The notes: generated by a model not told the origin, from the letters alone. A stretch of DNA of 64,000 nt from Serratia quinivorans (GCA_900457075.1 UGYN01000002.1:62001-126000); one strand, 5' to 3'. Numbered from the stretch's first letter, positions 46,101 through 55,030 are shown. Program-made: numbers and translations.

Positions 46101-47006
46101 ATGCGATGCAAAACCCTGGTACTGAGTGCGCTGCTGCTGTGCGGCCACGTAGCGGCTGAAACCAAAAGCATTATTGACCTGCAGGCTAATCAGCAACATT
46201 TGCGTGCAGCGAAAAACCCGGCCGCGGTGGCACTGATCCCAGCCAATTACCCTTTTGCCGTGCCGGGCAAGCTAACCGTAGCGGTGGCGTCTGAAAACTC
46301 CCCGCCGTTGGCGCTGTTTGCCGAAGACAATAAAACGCTGATTGGCAGCGACCCGGATATTGCACAACTGGTGGCGGACAGCCTGGGGCTGGAACTGAAT
46401 CTGGTGCCCACCTCCTGGGAGGACTGGCCACTCGGGATCAGTTCGGGCAAGTACGATGCCGCCATTTTCAATATTGCCGTCACCAAACTGCGCAAGACCA
46501 GGTTTGATTTTGCCACCTACCGCGTGGATACGCTGGGGTTTTATGTGAAATCCACCAGCAAAATCACCTCAATCAACCAACCTGCGGACATTGCCGGGCT
46601 GCGGGTTATTGTCGGCTCGGGGACTAATCAGGAAAATATCCTGCTTGGCTGGGATAAACAGAACCGCGCCAACGGCCTGCCGCCGGTGCAACCGATTTAT
46701 GTCACCGACGATGCTGCCGCCAACCTGAGCATTCAGTCCGGACGCGTCGACGCCTACTTCGGCCCCCACTCTACCGGCGCCTACAAGGCGGCACTGACCG
46801 GCAAAACCAAAATGGTCGGCATTGGCCCGAACGTGGCCTATGTGGCGGTGACCACCAAAAGGGATAACGGTCTGGTTGCGGCCATCAATGCCGCCATCAA
46901 TGGGGTGATCGCCAGCGGCGAGTACGGCCAGGTGCTGGACCGTTGGGGCGAGCGCGATGAGAAGGTCCCACGCTCTACCATCAACCCGCCGGGCATTGGC
47001 GACTAA
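46101..47006 (+). CDS. Amino acid-type ABC transporter substrate-binding protein
   Basis: A 301-residue protein with a signal peptide (LVLSALLLCGHVAAETK) and the family 3 solute-binding fold: KLTVAVASENSPPLALFAED, GSDPDIAQLVADSLGLELNL, YDAAIFNIAVTKLRKTRFDF and LRVIVGSGTNQENILL. It would bind an amino acid or similar ligand in the periplasm. No permease or ATPase gene is adjacent, so the partner is elsewhere. It converges on the HxlR gene with a four-base overlap of stops. Confidence 0.85.
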   Translation: MRCKTLVLSALLLCGHVAAETKSIIDLQANQQHLRAAKNPAAVALIPANYPFAVPGKLTVAVASENSPPLALFAEDNKTLIGSDPDIAQLVADSLGLELNLVPTSWEDWPLGISSGKYDAAIFNIAVTKLRKTRFDFATYRVDTLGFYVKSTSKITSINQPADIAGLRVIVGSGTNQENILLGWDKQNRANGLPPVQPIYVTDDAAANLSIQSGRVDAYFGPHSTGAYKAALTGKTKMVGIGPNVAYVAVTTKRDNGLVAAINAAINGVIASGEYGQVLDRWGERDEKVPRSTINPPGIGD

Positions 47007-47380
47007 TCTTCTATCAACTGGGGTGCGTGTGTGCGCATCCAGTTGGCCAACGAGTCGAGCGTCGGGCGCAGCGTTTTTCCCAGCGGCGTAATCTGGTATT
47101 CAACACGCGGCGGGACTTCCGGGAACACCTGTCGCGTGACCAGGCCGCGCTGTTCAAACTGCCGCAGTTGGCGTGTCAGCTCTTTCTGGGCGATCGGTGC
47201 CACGGCACGCTGCAGCTCGCTGAAACGCACCGGGCTGTCGATCAGTATCAGTCGGTAGAGGATCGGGATCGCCCATTTCCCCGCCACCAGATTCACAAAG
47301 CCCACCATTGGGCAAGGTTCGCCCGCGGCCGGTAACACCGCTAAATTTTTTTCCGCTGTCGAACGCCCTGCATCGGTCAT
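47003..47380 (-). CDS. HxlR-family transcriptional regulator
   Basis: A 125-residue winged-helix regulator: NLVAGKWAIPILYRLI, RFSELQRAVAPIAQKELTRQ, LRQFEQRGLVTRQVFPEVPP and RVEYQITPLGKTL are the HxlR signature. C22 in the N-terminal GEPCPMVG is the position of the sensing cysteine in several relatives. It is divergent from the SDR gene at 47480, which it probably controls. Confidence 0.9.
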   Translation of the reverse strand: MTDAGRSTAEKNLAVLPAAGEPCPMVGFVNLVAGKWAIPILYRLILIDSPVRFSELQRAVAPIAQKELTRQLRQFEQRGLVTRQVFPEVPPRVEYQITPLGKTLRPTLDSLANWMRTHAPQLIED

Positions 47381-47479
47381 TTCATTCCACCTTGTCCCTT
47401 AGTATCCAAAAGGTGCCTACTATGCAAAAGGTACTATAGCGCAAATAATGCCTGCATCGACAACAAACGGGAGTGGGCG

Positions 47480-48226
47480 ATGTCACGACTTAAAGGTAAA
47501 TATGCGTTGATCACCGGCGGCACCAGCGGTATTGGTCTGGAAACTGCGCGTCAGTTTATTGCCGAAGGTGCCACCGTGGCGATCACCGGTCGCAGCCAAA
47601 GTGGCCTCGATGCGGCGGGGGCAGCTCTGGGCAAGGTTCTGTTGTTGCGCAGCGATGCCGGGGATATTGCTGAGCAGCATAGTTTGGCACAGCAGCTAGC
47701 CAGCCATTGGCCGCGCCTCGATGTGTTGTACATCAACGCCGGCGACGTCACCCACCACCCGTTGCAGGAATGGGATGAGCAGAGCTATCAGCGGCTGATG
47801 GATATCAATCTCAAGGGGCCGTTCTTTCTGATCCAGTCATTGTTGCCACTGTTGGCCAATCCGGCGTCGATTATTTTGTGTGGCTCGGTCAGCGCACATA
47901 TTGGCCTGCCGTTAAGCAACGTTTACGCCGCCAGCAAAGCCGGCCTGCTGTCGCTGGCCAGAACGCTGTCCGGTGAATTGCATCCGCGCGGGATCCGGGT
48001 TAACGGCCTCAGCCCCGGCCCGACAGAAACCCCGGCGTTGGGCAAGCTCGGGTTGAAGGATGCCGATGAGCAAGCACTGCGCGACGAGATCCGCGCCCTG
48101 GTACCGATCGGCCGCATGGGTACGGCGCTGGAATTAGCCAAGGCGGCGGTGTTTTTGGCGTCTGACGAGTCCGCCTTTATGGTCGGCAGTGAGTTGTTGA
48201 TCGACGGCGGCGTGGGGAATTTGTAG
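47480..48226 (+). CDS. SDR-family oxidoreductase
   Basis: A 248-residue short-chain dehydrogenase: cofactor motif TGGTSGIGLE, INAGDVTHHP, catalytic Ser in ILCGSVSAHIG, YAASKAG (Tyr and Lys) and SPGPTETPALGKLG. The substrate cannot be read from sequence. It is paired with the divergent HxlR regulator, a common arrangement for aldehyde- or electrophile-responsive SDRs. Confidence 0.9.
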   Translation: MSRLKGKYALITGGTSGIGLETARQFIAEGATVAITGRSQSGLDAAGAALGKVLLLRSDAGDIAEQHSLAQQLASHWPRLDVLYINAGDVTHHPLQEWDEQSYQRLMDINLKGPFFLIQSLLPLLANPASIILCGSVSAHIGLPLSNVYAASKAGLLSLARTLSGELHPRGIRVNGLSPGPTETPALGKLGLKDADEQALRDEIRALVPIGRMGTALELAKAAVFLASDESAFMVGSELLIDGGVGNL

Positions 48227-48244
48227 CAGTGATGGTTTGGACGT

Positions 48245-48275
48245 CAAGCCGTGACAGCAACGACTGCACGGCTTG
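48245..48275. terminator. Hairpin between SDR gene and mntH
   Basis: CAAGCCGTG and CACGGCTTG form a perfect nine-base stem in the gap between convergent genes. There is no T-run, so its strength is uncertain. Confidence 0.5.
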
Positions 48276-48279
48276 TCAG

Positions 48280-49585
48280 TTAGCCCAGACCGGGGATAGC
48301 AACGCCGAAAGTCTGCAGCAGCAACACCATATTGAGAAAAAGAATAATCACCGTCCCGATGATTGACACCAGGCTGGTCAGGCGACTGTTGACAAATTCG
48401 CCCATAATGTCGCGACGGCGGGTGAACATCACCAGAGCAATCATCGGCGCCGGCAGCGCCAGGCTCAGCACCACCTGGCTGTAAACCAGTGCATCCGTGG
48501 CATTAACCCCTAACGCGACCACGATGAACGCCGGGATCATGGTCACCATGCGGCGGACCCATACCGGAATGCGGAAACCGACAAAGCCCTGCATGATCAT
48601 CTGGCCCGCCATGGTGCCCACCACCGAGCTGGAAATCCCGGAGGCAATCAGCGACATCAGGAAGATACCGGCGGCAGCGGCACCAAACAGTGGCGTCAGC
48701 GTATGATAAGCGGTACCGATCTCAGCCACATCGCTATTACCGGCATGGAAGGCACTGGAGGCCATAATCACCATCGCGATATTCACCATCCCGGCGATAG
48801 ACAGCGCAATCACCACTTCAATATTGGAAAAACGCAGCAGTTTACGGCGCTCGCCGCTGTCACTGGCCGGCGCACGGTGCTGGGTCAGCCCCGAGTGCAG
48901 GAAGATGGCGTGCGGCATCACGGTGGCACCAATGATACCGACAGCAATGGTCAGCGCCTGTGCATCCGGCAACTGCGGCGTGACCATGCCCATGCCCGCT
49001 GCCGCCCAATCGACCGGCACGATAAACATCTCGACCAGATAACACAGGGCAATCACCGCGACCAAGCCGCCGATCATCAGTTCTACCGGACGGAAACCTT
49101 TCTTCTCCACCATCAGCAAGGCATAGGTGATCACCGCCGTCACCCCCCATGCCTGGCAGCAGCGGCATATTGAACAGTAACGCCAGCGCTATCGCACCGC
49201 CGAGAAACTCCGCCAGATCGGTAGCCATTGCCGCCACCTCACTGAGCAACCACATGCCAATGACCACCGGACGAGAAAATTGATCGCGGCACATTTCCGC
49301 CAGATTGCGGTTGGTGACGATACCCAGCTTGGCCGACAGCGCCTGAAACAGCATGGCGATCAGGTTAGCCATCACCACCACCCATAACAGGCTGTAGCCG
49401 TATTTCGAACCGGCCTGAATATTGGTAGCGAAATTACCGGGGTCCATATAAGCAATAGAGGCAATCACTGCAGGGCCGGCGAACAATAGCGGCGTGAATG
49501 CACCACGCTTGCGCCCGGCAAGTGCGTTACCAATTGCCGTATTGGTTCGTTCGGTTAACGATGTGGTGGTTGCCGCATCACGCAT
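48280..49585 (-). pseudogene. mntH: Mn2+/H+ symporter MntH, one frameshift
   Basis: The N-terminal part ([20 protein letters not shown] onward, with the DPGN motif) and the C-terminal part ([20 protein letters not shown], with the MPH motif) are the two halves of an Nramp transporter. They are in different phases. The run of six C at 49143-49148 should be five: then [20 protein letters not shown] joins the halves into a 434-residue protein. Divergent from mntR; a MntR-type site lies between them. Confidence 0.9.
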
Positions 49586-49636
49586 GATTTACCCTCAATC
49601 TTTTTCTGGTTATTTTTCACCCAACACTCACAGCAA

Positions 49637-49652
49637 TGTAGCATCGGCTACA
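49637..49652. promoter_or_regulatory. MntR box upstream of mntH
   Basis: TGTAGC-ATCG-GCTACA is a perfect dyad with the centre seen in enterobacterial MntR sites (ATAGCAAAGGCTAT-type). It lies 52 bases upstream of mntH, consistent with manganese-dependent repression. Confidence 0.78.
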
Positions 49653-49814
49653 CTTTATGCAAAATGGAAGATTAACTGCCTTTGTGTACAAATATTTCTT
49701 ATTGTCATCGAATACGCCAGCCGAATTGATAATGCGTCGTCTTTGGACTAACGTATGGCGGAACTGCATTAACCTGCAACTTACTGGTTTATCGTTTAAA
49801 GGACGTCTCAGACT

Positions 49815-50285
49815 ATGGCAACAAGCGCACCAGACGACGCAGAACGCCCCGTGGTGGCTGAAATGCCGGACGAGGCTGAACATGCCCTGCGCTTCACCCG
49901 CGCTCGTGAGGCGCAATCCAATGCGCTGATCGAGGACTATGTTGAGCTGATTGCCGACCTGCTGGTCACCACCCGCGAAGCCAGAACCACGGATATCGCC
50001 AAACGCTTTGGCGTATCGCACCCTACCGCGATCAAAAACATCGCCCGGTTGAAAAGTGCCGGTCTGGTGGAGTCACGCCCTTATCGTGGGGTTTTTCTGA
50101 CCGAGGAAGGTGAACAACTGGCACAGAAGGTACGGCGTCGCCACCGGATTGTGGTTGATCTGCTGGTTTGCCTCGGCGTACCGAATGAAACGGCGGAGCT
50201 GGACAGCGAAGGGATTGAACATCACATTTCTAGCGACACCCTGGCGGTGTTTGAACAGTATTTGCAAAAGCACGCAGTAAAATAA
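49815..50285 (+). CDS. mntR: Manganese-responsive regulator MntR
   Basis: A 156-residue DtxR-family regulator: ALIEDYVELIADLLVTTREA, RTTDIAKRFGVSHPTAIKNI (HTH), RPYRGVFLTEEGEQLAQKVR and EGIEHHISSDTLAVFEQYL, with E and H metal ligands. It lies divergently from mntH, whose expression it represses with Mn2+. Confidence 0.92.
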   Translation: MATSAPDDAERPVVAEMPDEAEHALRFTRAREAQSNALIEDYVELIADLLVTTREARTTDIAKRFGVSHPTAIKNIARLKSAGLVESRPYRGVFLTEEGEQLAQKVRRRHRIVVDLLVCLGVPNETAELDSEGIEHHISSDTLAVFEQYLQKHAVK

Positions 50286-50655
50286 ATCCTCACCAATAAA
50301 AAAGGGAGGCTTTCGCCGCCATTCCGATGCCAATAAAAACAAGTAGTTACAATAATATCAGTTAGTTAGATACTTGTAACTGCGTACTTAAAACGGGGAT
50401 GGCGTGGGCGTTTGGGTCAATTTGTGGATCATGCCCTGAGCTGTATTAGCTCAGACTTGGGCTGACATTGTCACAGTACAGAGCTTAATCTAAGCTAACA
50501 AGGCAGTCCTGTGCCAGAAGCGGACCTAATCCACCTTTTTTAGATGGCCAAATTTATTATGCCACTACAGCTTTTCGTTGAGCTGTCTGGCAACTTCTTA
50601 CTGCTTAAAAAACAGGCTTAATGTGGTATATCTTCCGTTTTCCAAGTGAACCCCA
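50286..50655. other. Probable attachment-side junction of the P2-like prophage
   Basis: No gene is visible. Chromosomal sequence after mntR meets the phage element somewhere here or near 50.6 kb. No tRNA gene or obvious core repeat was identified. Confidence 0.4.
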
Positions 50656-51732
50656 TTAAGCACTTCCTGCTCCATAGATTTCCCAACGATTATAAAGGTT
50701 TTCAGCCTTGAGGGGATTACGTGTTACAACTTTGCGCCGGTGGAGGTGGCGAAGGTCAGGGTCGCTTGCAAGTACAGCATCACAAAAGATCATTTCCATC
50801 GTGACTGGGTCGATAGCGCAAAGATTATCATCGAACAATTTATGAAGATCACGGCGCAGGAAAATACCATTGAGATAGCTGGCTCCGCCTTTGCGAGCAT
50901 GGGGAACCAGATGCGCGGCTTCACAACGGAGATCACTGGCCCCAGTCAATACACAGATCCCATAACAGTTATAAGCCACATCTTGTCTGAACTCGTTTTG
51001 ATTTTTACGAATACGAGTCTGGGTTATTGCGCCATCTTCATGGTCGCGATCCTGAACCAGCTCACGCTCAGTATTACGCGGATATTTGAGCAGGAATTCC
51101 CATTCGGGATCGGCCTGCGGCCAGAAAGCGCGGTCTTCTTGCTTCAGAACGCGGCGGAATTTTCGTGCTTCGGCATCGACGCCAATCCTCAGTGTTTCGA
51201 ATGCATCCCGGACACTGGCAAAAGGCTGGAAATCTGCACCGGAATACAACCGGCGAACCAATACAGGATCGATCTGATGCTTCGGGTCTGGATTTTTATG
51301 AACATAACCAGCTATCTGCCCTGCGGCATTTTCAGAGGGCTTCGGGGCAAACTTGGCCAACATTTCCTCACGGCTGAAGGCGACTTTCCCTACTCCACGC
51401 ATATTAATACGGGATAAAAGGAATTTGCCATCAACGACAAAGAAACCCCAAAAGGGAGGGGCTTTAATGCCATCGGGTGCGGAATAGTAAAAGTTAGTCA
51501 TGCCGGATTGGCTATGCGCTTTATGTGCAACGACAATCGGCCAGCGGTCACGATAACGCTGCCACATATAAACCATCGCCTGATCAATTTCTTGTTGCCT
51601 AGAACTGCCTTGCATGATGCGGACTTCTTCAGCCCTATCCGCAACCAGGATCATGGTTTCTTCTTCGGTTTTTCCCATCTTCAGATGAAAACTCATCAGT
51701 TCGCGAAGTTTTTTGCGAACCCATGCCACCAT
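50656..51732 (-). CDS. HNH endonuclease of the integrase operon
   Basis: A 358-residue protein. A helical N-terminus is followed by a long middle domain, then a C-terminal HNH nuclease: ICVLTGASDLRCEAAHLVPH, ARKGGASYLNGIFLRRDLHK and LFDDNLCAIDP fit HNH_2 (PF13391). It lies downstream of the integrase and a 36-residue ORF. The start is uncertain: ATG 51772 with the same strand order would read MRIVKMMEKMEVEYGG and join this frame as ...GGMVRKKLREL if one base of the CCC at 51720-51722 is an insertion. Function could be restriction or defence; it may also aid integration. Confidence 0.7.
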   Translation of the reverse strand: MVAWVRKKLRELMSFHLKMGKTEEETMILVADRAEEVRIMQGSSRQQEIDQAMVYMWQRYRDRWPIVVAHKAHSQSGMTNFYYSAPDGIKAPPFWGFFVVDGKFLLSRINMRGVGKVAFSREEMLAKFAPKPSENAAGQIAGYVHKNPDPKHQIDPVLVRRLYSGADFQPFASVRDAFETLRIGVDAEARKFRRVLKQEDRAFWPQADPEWEFLLKYPRNTERELVQDRDHEDGAITQTRIRKNQNEFRQDVAYNCYGICVLTGASDLRCEAAHLVPHARKGGASYLNGIFLRRDLHKLFDDNLCAIDPVTMEMIFCDAVLASDPDLRHLHRRKVVTRNPLKAENLYNRWEIYGAGSA

Positions 51733-51774
51733 ACTCGACTTCCATTTTCTCCATCATTTTGACGATGCGCATAA

Positions 51775-51885
51775 TCAATCCACCCTATCCTCAACCACTT
51801 TTACATCAACAACAACCAAACGTTCTCCCCCCGGAATTGTGGATACATACAAGCCTTCTTTAGACACTTCAATATTATCAAGCAT
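51775..51885 (-). CDS. Small ORF between integrase and HNH gene, 36 aa
   Basis: ATG 51885 lies inside the integrase stop region (ATGCTTGA overlap) and follows an AAGGAG site. The product MLDNIEVSKEGLYVSTIPGG and onward is beta-type and acidic. It ends three bases before ATG 51772. The coupling of int, this ORF and the HNH gene suggests one translational unit. No family recognised. Confidence 0.55.
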   Translation of the reverse strand: MLDNIEVSKEGLYVSTIPGGERLVVVDVKVVEDRVD

Positions 51886-52876
51886 GGGTAACACTCTCCT
51901 TTACGTTTACAAGTGGGTTAAATCTCACCGCGTCTTCCAGGTAATCCGGCGCAAAGTGTGCATAAACCATTGTTTGTAAAATACTTGAGTGTCCTAAAAT
52001 TCGTTGCAGTGCCAGAATGTTGCCGCCGTTCATCATGAAGTGACTGGCAAAGGTATGGCGCAGAACATGAACGGCCTGCCCTGCTGGCAAGCCAGGAGCA
52101 ACCTCTTTGATACGCGTCCTCACATAGGGATAATTGAGATCGGTAAATAACGGCCCAGCCTTGATACCAGTGGTGATCTCTTTGCAAAGTTCAATTGAGA
52201 TCGGGACAGTTCTGTTTTTGTTGTTCTTGGTGTTGAGGTAAGTCGCCTTACTGCCGATCACTTCTTCCCGCCGAAGTTTGACCACCTCCCCCCAGCGTGC
52301 GCCCGTTGCCAGACAAAGCTTTACAGCTTTTAGGTGGTCGCCTTCCAACTGGCCTAACAGTTGCTGAATTTCGTCATGGGTCAGAAAACCCATTTCCTGA
52401 TCCGGCAACTTAATTTTTTTCATCTCTTTGAGCGGATGCTCTCCGTGATAAAGCCCCAGCTCAATGAGAACGGAATACACGCCACCAAGCTTTTCCTGAT
52501 CGAGATTGACGGTCTTTGCCTTTCTGCCTTCGGCAAGGCGGAGCACACGATAATCAGAAAAGAATGAGCGGGTGATCTGGCAAGCCTTGGGGTTTCCCAT
52601 TTTTGCTGCCATCACCTGCAATTTATGCTCAATCTTCACACCATCTTTTAGGTTCTGGCCATGATGCTTAAACCAAAGGTCTATCAATTCCGTTAAGAGC
52701 CGTTGGTCGGCTGGTTTGTCTACCCAGTCTTTATTATTCTGTGTCGCGATAACCCAGCGCTCAAACTGCTGCGCCTCGGACTTAGTCTTAAATTTCTTGC
52801 GAACACGCTTACCCGTCCGACCCTGGGGACGCAAGTCCACCATATAGCCTTCAGCGCCGAGCGATTTAATACTCAT
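51878..52876 (-). CDS. int: P2-like tyrosine integrase
   Basis: A 332-residue tyrosine recombinase. Catalytic R in CLATGARWGEVVKLRREEV, H-x-x-R in VHVLRHTFASHFM, H in RILGHSSILQ and nucleophile Y in TMVYAHFAP are present. The N-terminal domain (YMVDLRPQGRTGKRVRKKFK) is typical of the P2 family. Its start overlaps the stop of the upstream gene (ATGA), and its stop overlaps the next small ORF. Confidence 0.9.
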   Translation of the reverse strand: MSIKSLGAEGYMVDLRPQGRTGKRVRKKFKTKSEAQQFERWVIATQNNKDWVDKPADQRLLTELIDLWFKHHGQNLKDGVKIEHKLQVMAAKMGNPKACQITRSFFSDYRVLRLAEGRKAKTVNLDQEKLGGVYSVLIELGLYHGEHPLKEMKKIKLPDQEMGFLTHDEIQQLLGQLEGDHLKAVKLCLATGARWGEVVKLRREEVIGSKATYLNTKNNKNRTVPISIELCKEITTGIKAGPLFTDLNYPYVRTRIKEVAPGLPAGQAVHVLRHTFASHFMMNGGNILALQRILGHSSILQTMVYAHFAPDYLEDAVRFNPLVNVKESVTHA

Positions 52877-53235
52877 AGGTCTGTTTTGGCTGGATCAGAG
52901 CGTTGTTCACTCAGTTTCTCGAGTACTGATGCTATCTCCTCCGGCGAAGTGTTGGATGAATCAACCATTTTTATTTGGCCATTTTCGAAGTACTCAACCC
53001 GAAATTTTTTCCCTCGCTTGATAAAAGCAACCAGCACGCCGATAACACCGGTTGCTAAGGGGAGAATTATTTCTACATACTCTGTGTGAATAGTAGATAA
53101 ATGTAATGAGCTGCGTTCAACCTGCACCCCAGCTCCATCGAAATCGTTTTTCAATTCGGTTACACTATTGCTATCAGAAAAGCAACGGAGTATAGACATG
53201 AGACTGTTCATCCTCGCTGAAAATTTATCGTTCAT
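52873..53235 (-). CDS. Unknown single-TM protein overlapping the integrase
   Basis: A 120-residue protein: a soluble N-terminus, one membrane helix (about residues 53-71, VEIILPLATGVIGVLVAFI), a basic turn (KRGKKFR) and a C-terminal strand-helix (VEYFENGQIKMVDSSNTSPE, then EIASVLEKL). The helix followed by a basic turn and a strand-rich tail is reminiscent of EACC1-type effector-associated proteins; this is inference. Its stop overlaps the integrase start by four bases. No good ribosome site is seen at the first Met, so the start is uncertain. Confidence 0.5.
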   Translation of the reverse strand: MNDKFSARMNSLMSILRCFSDSNSVTELKNDFDGAGVQVERSSLHLSTIHTEYVEIILPLATGVIGVLVAFIKRGKKFRVEYFENGQIKMVDSSNTSPEEIASVLEKLSEQRSDPAKTDL

Positions 53236-53455
53236 TCAAAGAGTAAAGCTGCTTGAACCGCTATTTTTTGGCGCTATAACGCTTCTCTTCGGGAAAAACC
53301 TAGTTATTAAGTTCAATCTGTCACCATCCGATCGTCATCCAAAGAATAAAATCTTAGATACCACTGAGTGGACACTGCCGGATAGTGGGATAACATTCCT
53401 GACTAAAAGCGATCTAACCAAACCATCTTCTCCACTGTTTGAAGACAATAGGTAA
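53198..53455 (+). CDS. Possible small protein between operons, 85 aa
   Basis: ATG 53198 has a CGGAG site seven bases upstream and opens a hydrophobic 85-residue frame (RVKLLEPLFFGAITLLFGKN). It overlaps the start of the leftward gene on the other strand by 38 bases and is not recognised. It could be spurious. Confidence 0.3.
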   Translation: MRLFILAENLSFIQRVKLLEPLFFGAITLLFGKNLVIKFNLSPSDRHPKNKILDTTEWTLPDSGITFLTKSDLTKPSSPLFEDNR

Positions 53456-53604
53456 CAAAGCCCAGTCAGCGATCGATACACAAGTTATGCCGAAAACTCA
53501 CTCTAGTTAACGCCTTCACCCTGATTAATTTTAATACTCATCCCAAAGATTCCTTTCGAAACAAATTCCGCCCTTACCCCAAGAATTCCTTATACGCCAA
53601 GCAA

Positions 53605-53907
53605 TTATCCAGCCCTCTGCCCTCTTCGGAAGTTGGATGTGCTTTCGGGCCCATCAGGGGAGAGAGCAGGTGAAATCTGTCCGATCTCCGGCGCGACATC
53701 CCCTGTCACCAACCACATTGCATATTTTTTGAAGCGCTGATGCTGGGTGATCATTAAGAGAAACTCACTTCCAACACTCTTGATACGATCTGTTTCGTAT
53801 CGCTTCAAATTGCCTGCGGGAACCCCTGTTAATACTGAAAATTCTTCTCGGCTTAATCCTTCAGCCTCACGGATCTCACGAATTTTTGAACCTATGTTGG
53901 TTGACAT
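53605..53907 (-). CDS. P2 C-type prophage repressor
   Basis: A 100-residue XRE-type protein: SKIREIREAEGLSREEFSVL, TGVPAGNLKRYETDRI and a short C-terminal region with MWLVTGDVAPEIGQISPA. Size and position (upstream of int, divergent from Cox) are those of P2 repressor C. It lacks a protease domain, so P2-like non-inducibility is expected. A dyad operator lies between it and cox. Confidence 0.8.
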   Translation of the reverse strand: MSTNIGSKIREIREAEGLSREEFSVLTGVPAGNLKRYETDRIKSVGSEFLLMITQHQRFKKYAMWLVTGDVAPEIGQISPALSPDGPESTSNFRRGQRAG

Positions 53908-53938
53908 GGTAATTATTTGTACCCATAATTCAGTTAAC

Positions 53939-53954
53939 GGTACGGATACGTACC
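53939..53954. promoter_or_regulatory. Operator dyad in the C/cox switch
   Basis: GGTACG-GATA-CGTACC is a perfect inverted repeat between the divergent C and cox genes. A related half-site GTACCC occurs at about 53919. Confidence 0.65.
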
Positions 53955-53994
53955 CTATACAATAGAAAACAGCGTGATCTCAAAGGGTATCATT

Positions 53995-54261
53995 ATGAAC
54001 AAAAACCGACAAAAAAAGGTGATTGGGGTAAGGGAAAACCAACTGCCGGCTGATTATCCATTTGGTGATCTGTTGGAAGAGTCGATATCTGACTACGCCC
54101 TGCGCATCGGGAAAAACAAACAAACCATTCGTACACAGGCCGATACCGGTGCCCTGCCAATATTGCAAGCACGGCCAGGCGCAAAGCGTCGCGTCAACCT
54201 TTATGCCATCTATCTGAATGCCAAGCGTCACGCAGAAAAGTTTGTTGCGCAAATGAGTTGA
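53995..54261 (+). CDS. cox: Cox-like regulator/excisionase
   Basis: An 88-residue protein with an HTH-like centre (SISDYALRIGKNKQTIRTQA, DTGALPILQARPGAKRRVNL). It is first on the rightward early operon and divergent from C. P2-family Cox proteins have this size and layout, act as excisionase and repress the integrase promoter. Confidence 0.75.
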   Translation: MNKNRQKKVIGVRENQLPADYPFGDLLEESISDYALRIGKNKQTIRTQADTGALPILQARPGAKRRVNLYAIYLNAKRHAEKFVAQMS

Positions 54262-54269
54262 GGTGGGAA

Positions 54270-54482
54270 ATGCGATCAGGCGAACACGCTATCACCAAAA
54301 TTAGCCGTAATTCATCACGCTATCGCAGCTTTGTTATTGTTTACCGCCCATGCACCATCGCTAACCCGATCGCCAGGTATGAAGTCAGCCAAGGCGATCA
54401 GTCTTACGGTTTGTTCGATGCACAGGCACTGGCAACGGATTACATCGACCAACTTTATGCACAACAACAGGTGGCAGCATGA
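54270..54482 (+). CDS. P2-type early small protein, 70 aa
   Basis: ATG 54270 follows GAGGTGGG. The product (RYRSFVIVYRPCTIANPIAR, YEVSQGDQSYGLFDAQALAT) is beta-type and unrecognised. It overlaps the next gene by four bases (ATGA). Confidence 0.6.
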   Translation: MRSGEHAITKISRNSSRYRSFVIVYRPCTIANPIARYEVSQGDQSYGLFDAQALATDYIDQLYAQQQVAA

Positions 54483-54739
54483 AACAGGCTTACATCATTT
54501 TGGTTGATGCTCTGCTGACGCAGTACCACGCCAAAGCCCAAAACATCAATGCAGCCAGCGCTATCGCTCCAGCAGTGCGGGCTGTTTCACTGAATGATCA
54601 CGCTTTTCGTTTGAGTGTTGGCCTTACTGGCTTATTCAGTGCCGCAGAAGCCGCAGGCGATGGTGTAGCTGCTACGGTGATCGATAGCTTGGTGTCACGC
54701 TGCAACAATGGCGATATCCCATTGCCGCAGCTCAATTAG
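54479..54739 (+). CDS. P2-type early small protein, 86 aa
   Basis: An alanine-rich helical protein (YIILVDALLTQYHAKAQNIN, GLTGLFSAAEAAGDGVAATV). No family recognised; coupled to the preceding gene by an ATGA overlap. Its position corresponds to ORFs of the P2 cox-B interval. Confidence 0.6.
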   Translation: MKQAYIILVDALLTQYHAKAQNINAASAIAPAVRAVSLNDHAFRLSVGLTGLFSAAEAAGDGVAATVIDSLVSRCNNGDIPLPQLN

Positions 54740-54747
54740 GGGGTTCT

Positions 54748-54960
54748 ATGAATGACGGTCTTGCGTTCTTAATCGCCTGGTATGTAGCAATAATGTGTTT
54801 GATGTTTTGGGGCCTTATTGACAGCTGTGGGATAAAAGGCTTCAAAGAACTTAGAGCGGGTTTCGTGAAATACTCATGGCCCGTTATTAGCCGGTTATTG
54901 GTGGGTATTTTTATTTTTTTAGCGATTTATAAATTACTTTCAGTAGTTGTACCTGCATGA
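54748..54960 (+). CDS. Two-TM small phage protein, 70 aa
   Basis: Two hydrophobic helices (FLIAWYVAIMCLMFWGLI and LLVGIFIFLAIYKLLSVVV) separated by a basic loop. ATG 54748 follows GGGGG. Possibly a membrane-acting cargo protein in the P2 early operon. Confidence 0.6.
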   Translation: MNDGLAFLIAWYVAIMCLMFWGLIDSCGIKGFKELRAGFVKYSWPVISRLLVGIFIFLAIYKLLSVVVPA

Positions 54961-54970
54961 CCAGCCCTAC

Positions 54971-55030
54971 CTGAGAGCGCATCCCTTCCATTAACGTGTG
55001 GGCGATAGGCGTCGTGGGGTGCGCTCTCAG
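54971..55030. other. Long hairpin in the P2-like early operon
   Basis: CTGAGAGCGCATCCC and GGGGTGCGCTCTCAG pair over 15 positions (one G-T pair) around a 30-base loop, between the two-TM gene and the DUF2732-like gene. No T-run follows, so it is not a standard terminator. It may be an RNA processing site or a structured RNA. Confidence 0.55.
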
